A DNA stretch of 60,053 nt from Pararhodobacter sp. GTDB lineage: Bacteria > Pseudomonadota > Alphaproteobacteria > Rhodobacterales > Rhodobacteraceae. Numbering within the stretch: position 1 is the stretch's first letter; every line of letters begins with the position of its first letter. The notes under the pieces were generated by a model. It was given only the letters and a program-made list of their open reading frames with translations, did not search any database and was not told the DNA's origin. The stretch spans positions 1-60,053 of the forward strand of contig JAFIEG010000018.1 of assembly GCA_020832665.1 (NCBI GenBank), written 5' to 3'. A program made the translations under genes and the position numbers. This document shows positions 15,467 through 24,188 of this stretch, piece after piece.

Positions 15467-16791
15467 TCCTGAAGGCTAAAGAACGGGGCAACGCCCCGCA
15501 GCTTGCCCGCTACCTTCTCGCCATGCGGGATAACGATCATGTCGAACTGCATGATGTGCGCGGCTTCATCAGCGATGAACTGGTGGAGGCCTTCGGCGAA
15601 GCCGATGCCATCGCGCGCGGCACCCGCTGCGAAAAGCATCTCTTCTCGATGAGCTTCAATCCGCCCGCCGGGGCGGAGGCCAGCATCGAGGACTTCGAGA
15701 AGGCCATCGATCAGGTCGAAGCAAAGCTCGGGCTCGAAGGCCAGCCCCGCGCCATCGTTTTCCACGAGAAGGACGGGCGGCGGCATGCCCATGCCGTCTG
15801 GTCGCGGATCGACAGCGAGCGGATGCGGGCGATCAATCTTTCTCATTTCAAGAACAAGCTGCGCGACGTGTCGCGACAGCTCTTTCTGGAGCACGGCTGG
15901 AGCATACCGCGCGGTCTGGAAGATCGCCGCCTGCGCGATCCGCTCGGCTTCACACGGGAAGAATGGCAGCAAGCGCGGCGGGCGGGTCTCGATCCGAAGG
16001 AGCTGAAGGCCGTCTTCCAACATGCCTGGAAGGCATCCGATAACCGTGCCGCCTTCGAACAGGCACTCAAGGAGCGCGGGTTCTGGCTCGCCAAGGGTGA
16101 TCGGCGCGGTTTCGTCGCCGTCGATTATCGCGGCGAGGTCTATGCCATCGCCCGCTACAGCGGTGTGAAGGCAAAGGACGTGGAAGCCAAGCTCGGCGAT
16201 CCGCAAGCGCTGCGCTCGGTTGAAGAGATCAAAGCGGAGATTTCAGGCGGCATAACGGCCAGGTTGCAAGACTTCATCAAGCAGGCCGAACGGGACGCGG
16301 CGCGGCGGTATTTGCAGATCGACTTCCGCAAGGCGGAGATCGTCGGACGGCATCAGGAAGAACGCCGCCAGCTAACCGAAGCGCAGGAAGAGCGTTGGAA
16401 GGCGGAGACGCGCAAGCGCGCCGAACGTCTGCCCAAAGGGTTTTCCGGTATCTGGCATCGCCTGACGGGGCGCTATGCCAAGGTCAAGGCGCAGAACGAG
16501 CGCGAAGCGCTCGAAGCCCTGCACCGTGACCGCGCCGAAAAAGATGCGCTGATCATCAAGCAGATCGAAGAGCGGCAGGCAATCCAGCGCGACATACGGG
16601 CACAGCGCGAAGCGGCTCAGCAAGAGTTGCTACGGCTGCGCGAGGACGTCGCCCGCTACAAGAACCTTGATCGGCATGAGCCCGATTACAGGCAAACACG
16701 TAAGCGCGAGAAAAACCGCGATGATGACGACAGGCAGCGCGGGCACAAGCCGCGACGGCGGCGCAGACGAGGACCCGAGATCGGGTTCTAA
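15463..16791 (+). CDS. relaxase/mobilization nuclease (MobA/VirD2 type)
   Basis: A 442-residue relaxase, which nicks one strand at oriT and stays bound to the 5' end during conjugative transfer. The metal-binding motif HEKDGRRHAHAVW lies at about 101-113 (HxxxGRxHxH form) and the catalytic tyrosine should be in the N-terminal region, where Y17 (ARYLLAMRD) is a candidate. After the nuclease domain comes a long charged, coiled-coil-like region (about 300-410) and an Arg-rich tail. It overlaps mobC by four bases. Together with the coupling protein at 35561 it supports transfer of this element with a pore borrowed from another element. Confidence 0.88.
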   Translation: MILKAKERGNAPQLARYLLAMRDNDHVELHDVRGFISDELVEAFGEADAIARGTRCEKHLFSMSFNPPAGAEASIEDFEKAIDQVEAKLGLEGQPRAIVFHEKDGRRHAHAVWSRIDSERMRAINLSHFKNKLRDVSRQLFLEHGWSIPRGLEDRRLRDPLGFTREEWQQARRAGLDPKELKAVFQHAWKASDNRAAFEQALKERGFWLAKGDRRGFVAVDYRGEVYAIARYSGVKAKDVEAKLGDPQALRSVEEIKAEISGGITARLQDFIKQAERDAARRYLQIDFRKAEIVGRHQEERRQLTEAQEERWKAETRKRAERLPKGFSGIWHRLTGRYAKVKAQNEREALEALHRDRAEKDALIIKQIEERQAIQRDIRAQREAAQQELLRLREDVARYKNLDRHEPDYRQTRKREKNRDDDDRQRGHKPRRRRRRGPEIGF

Positions 16792-16813
16792 CAACAAGCA
16801 GAAAGGAAAAGCT

Positions 16814-17302
16814 ATGAATGAAGATCACGTCTTTCCCCCTGAATGGGAATGGAAGCGCTATGAACCTGTGATGCGTGAGTGGATGGCTCAATGCGCGCGG
16901 ATCATTGACGAACAGAAACGAGTCCCCGAAGCACAAACACACGCGCACCAGATGCTCTCGGAACACTGGCGCTCCGATCAGGAACAAAGAGGCCACTTCC
17001 CGCCTTTTGAAGAGCGCGAGAAATACGGTGAGAAATACATCAAATGCCTCGACCGTCTCTTGAAGGAAGCACAAGACGATCTGCGCGCAGGTCGTTTGAG
17101 GAACGGCCAAGAGCATTTGTCGCGCCGTAATCAGAGATGGACGCTCCAACAACAGGGGGCCTTTGATTTGACGGACTGGGATAATGTCCGACCTGAAGAC
17201 TTGGATCAGACGCTGAAAACCCGAATAATGAATAAGCTTGTGAACGCCTGTGAGGAGCTTGAAGTCAAGAAGCTTGAGCGGCGGCGGCGCAGACGCCGCT
17301 AG
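16814..17302 (+). CDS. hypothetical protein of the mob operon
   Basis: A 162-residue, highly charged, mostly helical protein with no membrane segment or recognised motif, ending in a run of seven arginines. It begins 22 bases after the relaxase stop with a GAAAGGAAAA ribosome site, so it belongs to the mobilization operon. The basic tail suggests nucleic-acid contact. Function unknown. Confidence 0.65.
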   Translation: MNEDHVFPPEWEWKRYEPVMREWMAQCARIIDEQKRVPEAQTHAHQMLSEHWRSDQEQRGHFPPFEEREKYGEKYIKCLDRLLKEAQDDLRAGRLRNGQEHLSRRNQRWTLQQQGAFDLTDWDNVRPEDLDQTLKTRIMNKLVNACEELEVKKLERRRRRRR

Positions 17303-17377
17303 GGTAGTTCACTGCGAGTTTGCGCCTTACTGTATGTGTGAGACGTTACGCGACAACGAAGGCCGCAAGCACTCTTC

Positions 17378-17402
17378 TAGCCCGCGTCGAAGACGCGGGC
17401 TA
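17378..17402 (+). terminator. hairpin ending the mob operon
   Basis: A perfect 11-bp stem (TAGCCCGCGTC / GACGCGGGCTA) with a GAA loop stands 75 bases after the last mob-operon gene and before the convergent lipoprotein gene. There is only a short T stretch behind it (AGTTTCCC). Confidence 0.5.
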
Positions 17403-17477
17403 AGTTTCCCACTTCGATCACGAGATTGGATGGTAGATAAATTCCGAGAGATTGAATTTTAGCGAGCACCCAGAGCC

Positions 17478-17810
17478 TTAGATGCCGCACTCCTTCTGAA
17501 TGGATGTCTGTTCAAGCACATCATACTGATTAACTAGCCTACGGTATTGGGTATCGTCACTCCGAGAGCGCCTATGACCGCGAGAAATTGCGTAGGCAGC
17601 CAATGCTGTGTCAAGAACCTGCCCAGTCGCGTTCGCCCGCTCAGCTTGTTCGAGCCTCCCAGATAAACGTTGCATTTCTGCGCTGATTTGGTTGCAATTA
17701 TAGTTCGCGTAATGATTTGGGGAGACGTATGCAGGGTCTGATTTTGGAGAACTCGCGCACCCTGACACAATCAATGTTAACCCAAGCGTTAAAAAAAATC
17801 TCTGCTTCAT
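17478..17810 (-). CDS. small lipoprotein of unknown function
   Basis: A 110-residue protein with a lipoprotein signal: MKQRFF, a hydrophobic stretch and the lipobox VSGC with C18 as the lipidation site. The mature part contains NYNCNQISAEMQRLSGRLEQAE, a coiled-coil-like helix pattern seen in small lipoproteins of mobile elements, and a second Cys near the C-terminus (KECGI). Function unknown. The region around it is AT-richer than the mob genes. Confidence 0.7.
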   Translation of the reverse strand: MKQRFFLTLGLTLIVSGCASSPKSDPAYVSPNHYANYNCNQISAEMQRLSGRLEQAERANATGQVLDTALAAYAISRGHRRSRSDDTQYRRLVNQYDVLEQTSIQKECGI

Positions 17811-18060
17811 TGCACCTTCTCCTCACGAAAAATGAAAACCTATCCATCTATGCAGTTAAGGTCAACATTTTATTTTACTTCATATGGCAACACTTAATAT
17901 AACTGAAAACTCCACTGAAAGATTGGACGAAGAAAGTTCAATTCGAGACAATTTGGATTCCGGCACTGGGCGATGCCTTTTAAATTTGCTTGCATTAATG
18001 AATGGACCATCTTTAAGATCGTAACAGCATCTTCGAATAAACCAAATTTGAAAGCGATCT
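17811..18060. other. AT-rich intergenic region
   Basis: About 250 AT-rich bases between two divergent exported-protein genes. It probably holds both promoters. I see no gene or clear repeat in it. Confidence 0.4.
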
Positions 18061-18495
18061 ATGTTTAAACTACTGGTATTTACAATATGCGCCCTTCTTA
18101 TATCGCAGGCTGTTAGCGCCTCGGAAGAAAGAAAGGTTCAAATTCGACACTCCGCATCAGTTTATGCGGGGTTTGGACAGTGCTCAGCCAAAATTGCCGT
18201 TTACAGTCACGATGGGGATATGGAAGCTCTAGATTTAGCTGTTTCGGTGTTTGACAGTCAAGAGCAACTTATTACCACTGACACGCTCACACTCCACGCG
18301 CGTGACCTCTGGCGATGTAAGCCCGGCACCTGTGGAGCACTGTTCTTCGAACACGAAGCTGCATGCAACGACGGACTAAAAATCAGGGTTGATCGCGCTG
18401 AGGCAGTTATAGATGGACAAGAAGTGGACCTCATTGAATCGGGCATCCTAGCCGTCAGGGACTTCAATCCATTCAAAATACAAATTGGTGACTGA
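18061..18495 (+). CDS. small secreted protein of unknown function
   Basis: A 144-residue protein with a signal peptide (MFKLLVFTICALLISQAVSA, cleavage after about residue 20). The mature part is beta-rich with four cysteines (QCSAK, WRCKPGTCG, AACNDG), suggesting disulfides in the periplasm. No family is recognised. It is followed by a strong bidirectional terminator, so it is a single-gene unit. GC is lower than in its neighbours, suggesting recent gain. Confidence 0.65.
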   Translation: MFKLLVFTICALLISQAVSASEERKVQIRHSASVYAGFGQCSAKIAVYSHDGDMEALDLAVSVFDSQEQLITTDTLTLHARDLWRCKPGTCGALFFEHEAACNDGLKIRVDRAEAVIDGQEVDLIESGILAVRDFNPFKIQIGD

Positions 18496-18523
18496 CGCAT
18501 AAAATACGGCTTAGAAAAAATGC

Positions 18524-18550
18524 AAGGGCGCTCTATGAGCGCCCTTCGTT
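18524..18550. terminator. bidirectional intrinsic terminator
   Basis: A perfect 10-bp stem (AAGGGCGCTC / GAGCGCCCTT) with a TAT loop has CGTTTTG on the right and an A-run (TTAGAAAAAA) on the left. It can therefore stop the plus-strand gene ending at 18495 and the minus-strand gene ending at 18533, which it overlaps. Confidence 0.75.
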
Positions 18551-18775
18551 TTGTGGCGGGGTGTCGTCCAGCGGAGCCCGCAGGACGATCCGTCCGTTGA
18601 TCGGGCAGGTTTCAAGCTGGAGCGTGAAGCCCTGTCCGTCCTTGTGCGCCCAGGCTGCGCCGACCTTGTTCCAGAAGGATTTCTCGCCCTTCTGCGTGAC
18701 GTGCCAGGCCAGAAAGGTCGGGGCGTTGGGGGCCTGCTGGTTGCTGGGTGTAGTTGTCGATTTCTCGCGTGCCAT
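18533..18775 (-). CDS. small conserved hypothetical protein of mobile elements
   Basis: An 80-residue protein with a compact conserved-looking core: AWHVTQKGEKSFWNKVGAAW, HKDGQGFTLQL and NGRIVLRAP. I recall small proteins of this pattern from alphaproteobacterial plasmids and integrative elements, where they have no known function. A GGAGATGAAA ribosome site precedes the ATG. Confidence 0.7.
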   Translation of the reverse strand: MAREKSTTTPSNQQAPNAPTFLAWHVTQKGEKSFWNKVGAAWAHKDGQGFTLQLETCPINGRIVLRAPLDDTPPQNEGRS

Positions 18776-19364
18776 GATTTCATCTCCTTTGTTTGGGGTG
18801 GCTTGCTAACACCCTCCCGACAGGCCGAAGGCATAGGCGCGGGCTTCATGGTCAACACGGTCTCGCCGTAGCGTAGCGAAGGTGGAGTGGCGCGGGCAGA
18901 GCATTGAAGGCCGTGCCGCGTTCGGCCAAGGAAATCGCAAAGCGAATTTTGGGTGTCCTCATGCAAGCCCGCCCCGATCAAACGGGGATGAGTGGTGCGC
19001 GGTCAGAAAAACGGCGGCTGCCCACGAGAACCGACAGGCCAGCCGCATCCGGCGTTCCCTGCCGCACGGTTCCAGCATCTTCTTGGCGATAATCCGCATC
19101 TGGAAGCTCTCGCGCTGCCGCTGGCGCGCGCATGGGACGGCGGGCAAACGCGGTGCCTGCCTCTTTACCGATCAATCCGCGATCAATCCTGCGGTGCTCT
19201 GGGCGATGCCCTCCGCAAACCGTCGATGCGTTCCCTCTCGCATCCGCCTGTGACGTTCATGCGTCAGCCCGAACCATCAGCGCCTTCATGGGCCGATGAT
19301 GATGTGTGCGGGGCCGAAAGGCCCTGAGCGGTTCGGGGCCTCCTTGAAGCCAAAGGAGGATGAC
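18776..19364. other. non-coding region upstream of a small-protein gene
   Basis: About 590 bases with no frame I would defend as a gene. Near its right end, GGGCC-GAAA-GGCCC (19311-19324) forms a short GNRA-loop hairpin, and AGGCCC/GGGGCCT around it can pair further, directly before the ribosome site of the gene at 19365. This may be a structured leader. Confidence 0.35.
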
Positions 19365-19544
19365 ATGAAACTTGTCTCTCGATTTGAGGCGGCAACGCTG
19401 AGCACAGCCGAATTGTACGGACTGCGCAAAGAGGCGTTCATCGCTTTCACCGCCGCTCCGCGCGGCTCGCAGGAACAGCGCGAAGCGCTTGCGACGATGC
19501 GCAATATCGAAGATGAGCTGGCGACCCGTGCGCCAGGTCTCTGA
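19365..19544 (+). CDS. very small conserved hypothetical protein
   Basis: A 59-residue soluble helical protein (MKLVSRFEAATLSTAELYG ... MRNIEDELATRAPGL). It has an excellent AAGGAGGA ribosome site six bases before the ATG. I recall small proteins of this kind in alphaproteobacterial mobile regions; function unknown. It is followed directly by the left copy of a duplicated terminator hairpin (19549). Confidence 0.7.
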   Translation: MKLVSRFEAATLSTAELYGLRKEAFIAFTAAPRGSQEQREALATMRNIEDELATRAPGL

Positions 19545-19548
19545 AGGG

Positions 19549-19592
19549 GATGCGGCTGGCCGCGAGGCCAGTCGCGAAATTCTCTGACCGCC
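19549..19592 (+). repeat. terminator hairpin repeat, left copy
   Basis: GATGCGGCTGGCCG begins a hairpin (GCGGCTGGCC / GGCCAGTCGC, loop GCGA) followed by AAATTCTCT. The same ~45-base sequence, about 85 percent identical, recurs at 22509-22554. The two direct copies exactly flank the helicase gene. Confidence 0.65.
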
Positions 19593-19594
19593 AA

Positions 19595-22345
19595 CTATGT
19601 CTCCCATGCATCTCGGAAGTGATCGTGAAGGGATTCAATCAGATCAGGGCACTTTCCACTGAAAGTAATGCCAAGGTAGGTCGCTGCACGCGTTGCGCCA
19701 ACGTACAGGTATTTACTGTAGAGGTCAGGATGGTTCTCAATTGTCTGGTCTAGACCAGTGAAGAAAACGGCTTCAAATTCGAGACCCTTAATATATTCTA
19801 TATTGAACACCCGAACATCTCGATCATTTCCGACAACCTTGCCATCTTTGCAGGCGACCGCAGAGAGATTTATGTCCTGAAGGCGATGGTCAAGCGCCTT
19901 AGCTAGTGGCTCTACTTCCTGTTCGTCATTTACCAGAACAGCAATTGTAGGAACTTTTCCGACGATAGTCTCGATCTCTTGAATTCGCTCGAACAGCCAA
20001 TCAGCTTTGTCGGCGTCCGAAGTTAGGTGCATCTTCCAAACTGGCGGCACGCCCTCAATATCCAACCTCTCTGGAAGCTCAATCTCGTCAGGCTCAGTGC
20101 CACTCAAAGTAGCCACAGCTTTCGCGAGACGGACGAGTTCCCCGCTTTGTCTATATGATACGGTGATGGAGCGCCGTTCAATATCCGAAGTGATCCAGTC
20201 GATCTCACTACTGGACTTGATACCCCAACCAGTAAGTCTCTGGTTCAAATCGCCACACATAAAGAAAGATCGCGTGAGTGGATGACTTAATTCATACATA
20301 CTGGCGAGTTGCAGCACCGAAAAGTCTGTCGCTTCATCAACCAGAATTTGATTCCTATAGAGCGTACGGACACCGCCAAGAATGCCTCCTTCGGGAAGAT
20401 CGGCAGCGGGCATACGTCTGTATGCGGACATAACTTCACCTGCGACACGCAGGGTTAGCAGAACAAGTAAGTCCAATTCGCGCCAGGAAATATCTGAGCT
20501 TCGACTAGGGAGGCTGGCATACCAGCGCCCCTCCGTGCTTCTTTGTGATCGGAATTTTCGGTAGTTTGTAGCGATGCTCCGAAACACAAGGGCGTTGAAG
20601 CTGGAAAAGCGGCGTAGTCTAGCCTGACTTGCCGCGATGACTCCGAGCGCCTTTAGGTCGTCATCAGTGGGTATGCGGGTCTCGCCTAGCCACTTCAGAA
20701 GTCGTCCACTACGCCCTTTTTCCGAAACACTACGGCGGCGTGCCTGGGCGCGCGCAAGAGTGCTAACCGCCTGCGTGTAGCGCCGCTTGACCTCTTCACG
20801 ACTAACCGTCCGAGCGCCGCCTGGCAGGCTTTCTTCATCTTCCAAAGCGTCGATTTCATCATCTTGGTCTTCGGCGTCTTCAAAATCAGCTTGAGCAAGC
20901 TGGCGCTCAATTTCCTTCTTCAGCGCTGAAGGGAATTCTCGGTCGTCATGAACAAGGCGGTTTAGCGTGCGAGTTACAATCCGCTGGCTCTCGTTTCTTC
21001 CCAGATCTAAATGTTTCTTGATCTCGTCCTGAAGCGCAGCCAATTCAGGTGGCATATGGGAGATGACATTGTGCAACACGGACGAGTCTATTGCCCGCAA
21101 TAACTTCTCGCCAAGTTTGGCGAGTGATGGATCAACGCTTTTAGATAGCCATGTTGCATCGGCAGCCAAACCTGAATGCAGGTTTTTCCGGTAGAACGTA
21201 TCAAAGTCATCAAACCATTCTGTAGCTTGATCTGTAATTGACGGTACGTCCATGTGTGAGTCTATATCGCGTTTTTGGAACGCACCACCGCCAGTACTTG
21301 TACGAAGTAGACGAAGGTAGTCGCGCGCTATTGCATCGCGAAAATTCGTCCAAGTGTATATGTGGTTGTCGGATGCGGCAAAACCCTCCCGAGCAAACGC
21401 TTCTTTAACATATTGCCGCAATAGTTCAGTAGGCGAAAACATTGCCCAACTCGTTCGATGGTTGGTGCCTGTTTCCTGTGACGCCCTTTCGATAAGTGAA
21501 CGTTCTGTTGGAAGCAGCGCTTCCTCATCTTCCAAGTCGATCTTTTGACCGAGGCGTCTAATTAGTGTTGTCGTCTTCCCCGTGCCAGGTGGGCCGGACA
21601 AGAAACAGCGTGTGTTGATTGGAAGGCGAAAAATTTCGTCTTGGAAACGATCAAGTATCGGCTGATCACGCAGACCCATATGAGACAGAACTGCTCGCCG
21701 AATACCTTCCAAAACGTTGGCTTTTTGATCGGCACTTTCCCATGCATCCCAAGCATCTTCAGCAATGGTGGCATCGACAGGATTTAGTAGCTCGCGGAAG
21801 GAAACAACCGTGAACTTACCGTTGGCGCCTAAGTCGACTACGCTGTCGCGAGAATCCCAAACCTCTTCCACCTTCTGCGGCGCAATTGGCTTGGTGACAT
21901 TAAGAATCTCGATTTCCCGTTCGATTCCGCCAATTCGGACTGTCGCATCGTCACCAGGTTCAAGAGATGCAACGCGGCTTAAAGGTGAGTTTCTGGTTGC
22001 GATGGTGTAACCCGAATTCGCGGGCGGCGAGCCTCGGGTTATGTAAATGGTGCCGGTCTTGCCGTCCTCATCTATAAACTCGACACGGGCTACCACTGGC
22101 TCCGCAATCAATTTTTGCAGTGCAACGCGTTCATTGTCACTTATGGCACGCAGGTTTCCAACCTGCGCTCCGCCAGTAAAAGTGTTCACAGATGCAAATG
22201 CATCAGGTCTTCCGCCTCCATGTGTCCGAAGCGCCTTCTCCGCACCAACAGCGACAGATTCAATACAATCCAGCGTATCGCGCGCGATTTCGTCTAACTC
22301 GTATTCAGTGGTGCTCTTGGATGAGCTCGGCATGGATTCAGCCAT
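19595..22345 (-). CDS. SF1 (UvrD/HelD-like) helicase with GreA/B-like domain
   Basis: A 916-residue superfamily 1 helicase. Walker A is GPPGTGKTTT at 251-260, the Walker B region is ILVDEATDFS near 667-676, and late motifs SYRQSGELVRLAK, YIKGLEFEAVFF and YVGATRAATYLGI fit the UvrD/HelD C-terminal helicase half. Before the helicase, residues about 83-151 (VARVEFIDEDGKTGTIYI, RNSPLSRVASLEPGDDATVR, REIEILNV) resemble the C-terminal FKBP-like domain of GreA/GreB. A charged coiled-coil insertion spans about 430-545. These features suggest a helicase that may contact RNA polymerase, as HelD does. GC is lower than its neighbours and it lies between duplicated terminator hairpins, so it is probably acquired cargo, perhaps defensive. 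Confidence 0.8.
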   Translation of the reverse strand: MAESMPSSSKSTTEYELDEIARDTLDCIESVAVGAEKALRTHGGGRPDAFASVNTFTGGAQVGNLRAISDNERVALQKLIAEPVVARVEFIDEDGKTGTIYITRGSPPANSGYTIATRNSPLSRVASLEPGDDATVRIGGIEREIEILNVTKPIAPQKVEEVWDSRDSVVDLGANGKFTVVSFRELLNPVDATIAEDAWDAWESADQKANVLEGIRRAVLSHMGLRDQPILDRFQDEIFRLPINTRCFLSGPPGTGKTTTLIRRLGQKIDLEDEEALLPTERSLIERASQETGTNHRTSWAMFSPTELLRQYVKEAFAREGFAASDNHIYTWTNFRDAIARDYLRLLRTSTGGGAFQKRDIDSHMDVPSITDQATEWFDDFDTFYRKNLHSGLAADATWLSKSVDPSLAKLGEKLLRAIDSSVLHNVISHMPPELAALQDEIKKHLDLGRNESQRIVTRTLNRLVHDDREFPSALKKEIERQLAQADFEDAEDQDDEIDALEDEESLPGGARTVSREEVKRRYTQAVSTLARAQARRRSVSEKGRSGRLLKWLGETRIPTDDDLKALGVIAASQARLRRFSSFNALVFRSIATNYRKFRSQRSTEGRWYASLPSRSSDISWRELDLLVLLTLRVAGEVMSAYRRMPAADLPEGGILGGVRTLYRNQILVDEATDFSVLQLASMYELSHPLTRSFFMCGDLNQRLTGWGIKSSSEIDWITSDIERRSITVSYRQSGELVRLAKAVATLSGTEPDEIELPERLDIEGVPPVWKMHLTSDADKADWLFERIQEIETIVGKVPTIAVLVNDEQEVEPLAKALDHRLQDINLSAVACKDGKVVGNDRDVRVFNIEYIKGLEFEAVFFTGLDQTIENHPDLYSKYLYVGATRAATYLGITFSGKCPDLIESLHDHFRDAWET

Positions 22346-22508
22346 GAGAAAATCCCTTCATAATTACAAAAGGATAAACCATAGCATTCTCTTCCAGATA
22401 TCGCAATTTTGGTGTCGCCCGTGCAAACCTAGGCTGATCCTGTAGCATCTACTTTCCAACCGCAAGTGTGAGATTTCGTTACCATTGACTGACAGCTCTT
22501 AGAGTCTT

Positions 22509-22554
22509 GATGCGGCTGGCCGTGAGGTCAGCCGCAAATTTTTCTCTCCCGTCA
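22509..22554 (+). repeat. terminator hairpin repeat, right copy
   Basis: GATGCGGCTGGCCG starts a hairpin (GCGGCTGGCC / GGTCAGCCGC, loop GTGA) followed by AAATTTTTCTCT, a good intrinsic terminator on the plus strand. It directly repeats 19549-19592. The repeat ends at the stop codon of the minus-strand gene at 22552. Confidence 0.65.
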
Positions 22555-22812
22555 GAACAGGTTGAGCTGCGCCCCGCTCCAGCCGCTGCGCGCGGCCTCG
22601 TGGTCGAGCCATGCGGTCACGAAGGCAATCGCGCCGCCGTGATGCGCGACGGTGCCCTTGTCCATGAAGTGCGAGCGGTAGCCCGTTTCGGTGACGGGCA
22701 GCGGTGCTTTGTTCTGCGTGCGCAGCTCGATGTGATCGACCATGCCGAACGAGTCCGGTGTGTAGGTGATCTCGATCTGAACACCGCGCCATGTGATTGT
22801 GTGCTGTTCCAT
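22552..22812 (-). CDS. small conserved hypothetical protein
   Basis: An 86-residue protein starting MEQHTITWRGVQIEITYTPD, with a mixed alpha/beta pattern (MVDHIELRT, TGYRSHFMDKG, FVTAWLDHEA). I recall similar small proteins next to ArdC-type genes on alphaproteobacterial plasmids and islands. Function unknown. It follows the ArdC gene by 32 bases on the same strand and probably shares its transcript. Confidence 0.7.
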   Translation of the reverse strand: MEQHTITWRGVQIEITYTPDSFGMVDHIELRTQNKAPLPVTETGYRSHFMDKGTVAHHGGAIAFVTAWLDHEAARSGWSGAQLNLF

Positions 22813-22844
22813 TGTCTTGCCCTCCGCCGTGGCAGAGCCGCCGC

Positions 22845-23780
22845 TTACGCGGCGACTCCTTCTTTGGTTTCGGTGGCAGTGGCTTGGAAGCCCGCCTGCG
22901 CCAAGGCTTCGGCGGACAAGCCGTGCAGGAAATCTGCTGCCTTCTGCGCATGCGCTGCGGCGGAAAAGATCGCCCGCTTGTCTTCCTTCAAGACCTTCAG
23001 CCAGCTCTGGATATAGGCGGCATGCTCGGTGCCGGGTTCCGGTGTCAGGCCAAGATCGGCACAAAGGAACGCTGCGCCCAGCTCGGCGACAAGTTCTTCC
23101 CGTGCGTAGCCTTCATCGCCCCAACGCTTGCGCCCGAATTCACGGTCGAGACGCTTGGGGTGCTTCGTCCAGTGAGTCAGTTCGTGCGCCAAGGTCGCAT
23201 AGTAGGCCTCGGGGCTGCGGAAACACTCGAAAACAGGCATCTGAACATGATCGCTGCCGCCGCTGTAATAGGCTCGATTGCCGCCGTGCCAAACGTCTGC
23301 GCCTGTTGCCGCGAAAAACCTGTCGGCGTTCGCATCACGCTGCGCTGGATCGATGACGGGCTCGGGCTTGACGTAGTAGCGCTCGGGCAAGCCGTCGATC
23401 TGCTCGACGTTAAAGACGGTGTAGGCCTTCATAAACGGGATGGTGCGCTCTTCCTCCGAGCCGTTTTCCTGTTCCTCGGTCTTGGTGATGGTGTTGGCAT
23501 AGACAACGGGGTTGCCGCGCTCGCCCTTCCTGACATGCGCGCCAAGCTCTTGCGCCTGGCGGTAGGTCATCCAGTACGGGGAGCAATAGCCCGACTCCAT
23601 CGCCGCGCCCCACAGCATCAGCACATTGATTCCGTTGTAGGTCATACCATTATGGCGCAGGGGCTTCATCACGCGCCCATCCATGTTGCCAGCGCTCCAC
23701 GGCTTCAGCCATGTGAGTTCGCCTTGCTCCAGATCGGCGATGATCTTGTCTGTGACTTTCTGGTAAACATCCTTTTTCAT
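22845..23780 (-). CDS. ArdC-type antirestriction protein/zincin
   Basis: A 311-residue ArdC-like protein. The N-terminal ~130 residues match the ssDNA-binding ArdC-N domain (VYQKVTDKIIADLEQG, WLKPW, GMTYNGINVLMLW, WMTYRQAQELG). The C-terminal part is a zincin metallopeptidase domain with HELTH at 199-203 and a following EELVAELGAAF that supplies the third ligand. ArdC proteins protect entering single-stranded DNA from restriction during conjugation. This fits a mobilizable element. The ATG has a GGAGAAAAGAC ribosome site. Confidence 0.85.
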   Translation of the reverse strand: MKKDVYQKVTDKIIADLEQGELTWLKPWSAGNMDGRVMKPLRHNGMTYNGINVLMLWGAAMESGYCSPYWMTYRQAQELGAHVRKGERGNPVVYANTITKTEEQENGSEEERTIPFMKAYTVFNVEQIDGLPERYYVKPEPVIDPAQRDANADRFFAATGADVWHGGNRAYYSGGSDHVQMPVFECFRSPEAYYATLAHELTHWTKHPKRLDREFGRKRWGDEGYAREELVAELGAAFLCADLGLTPEPGTEHAAYIQSWLKVLKEDKRAIFSAAAHAQKAADFLHGLSAEALAQAGFQATATETKEGVAA

Positions 23781-24188
23781 TGTCTTTTCTCCTTTTCATA
23801 GTCGGTTGCGCATGCAACCGGACTAGGCCCGCGCCAATGAGCGGGGGGAGACCGTCAAGACCGCAGACAGCGGAGGGGGATCACCCGTCCTGCACAAGCC
23901 AACGGCGCGGAAGGACGGGGAGACCGCTGGATGCGCCCGCAGCAAATGCGGAGGGCTTGGTCTTGACGGAGGACGGGGTCGCAGACCCCTAACCAAAAAA
24001 GGGAAAGTCAGCCCGCCAGGGCTGGCATCAGATCAGCGCAAGGGATGGAAGCCGTATGGCCGAGACCGCCGCAGGCGGGCTCGGTTCACGACAGCCCGGC
24101 CCGAAGGGGTGCGCCAAAAAAGGCTGTGATTGAGGGCAGATTCCTGATCTACTGTGCTTGGATTTACACAACGAACCCGGAATAACTA
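23781..24188. other. non-coding region with hairpins upstream of ardC
   Basis: About 400 bases without a gene. It contains AGCCC-GCCA-GGGCT (24010-24023) and a longer stem CCGAG-A-CCGCC / GGCGG-G-CTCGG with a GCA loop (24060-24084), followed by GACAGCCCGGCCCGAAGGGG. I recall a similar block upstream of ardC-like genes on rhizobial plasmids, so it may be a conserved structured or cis-acting element. The promoters of ardC and of the gene at 24189 must also lie here. Confidence 0.4.

Noticed and set aside
18882-19327. Overlapping frames of 110-125 codons before the small gene at 19365
   Set aside because: No ribosome site, no coherent hydrophobic or domain pattern, and mutually overlapping; treated as non-coding.
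19595-22345. Gabija, Zorya or Hna-type assignment for the helicase
   Set aside because: Partner genes are missing and the SF1 motor with a Gre-like front does not fit those families as I know them.
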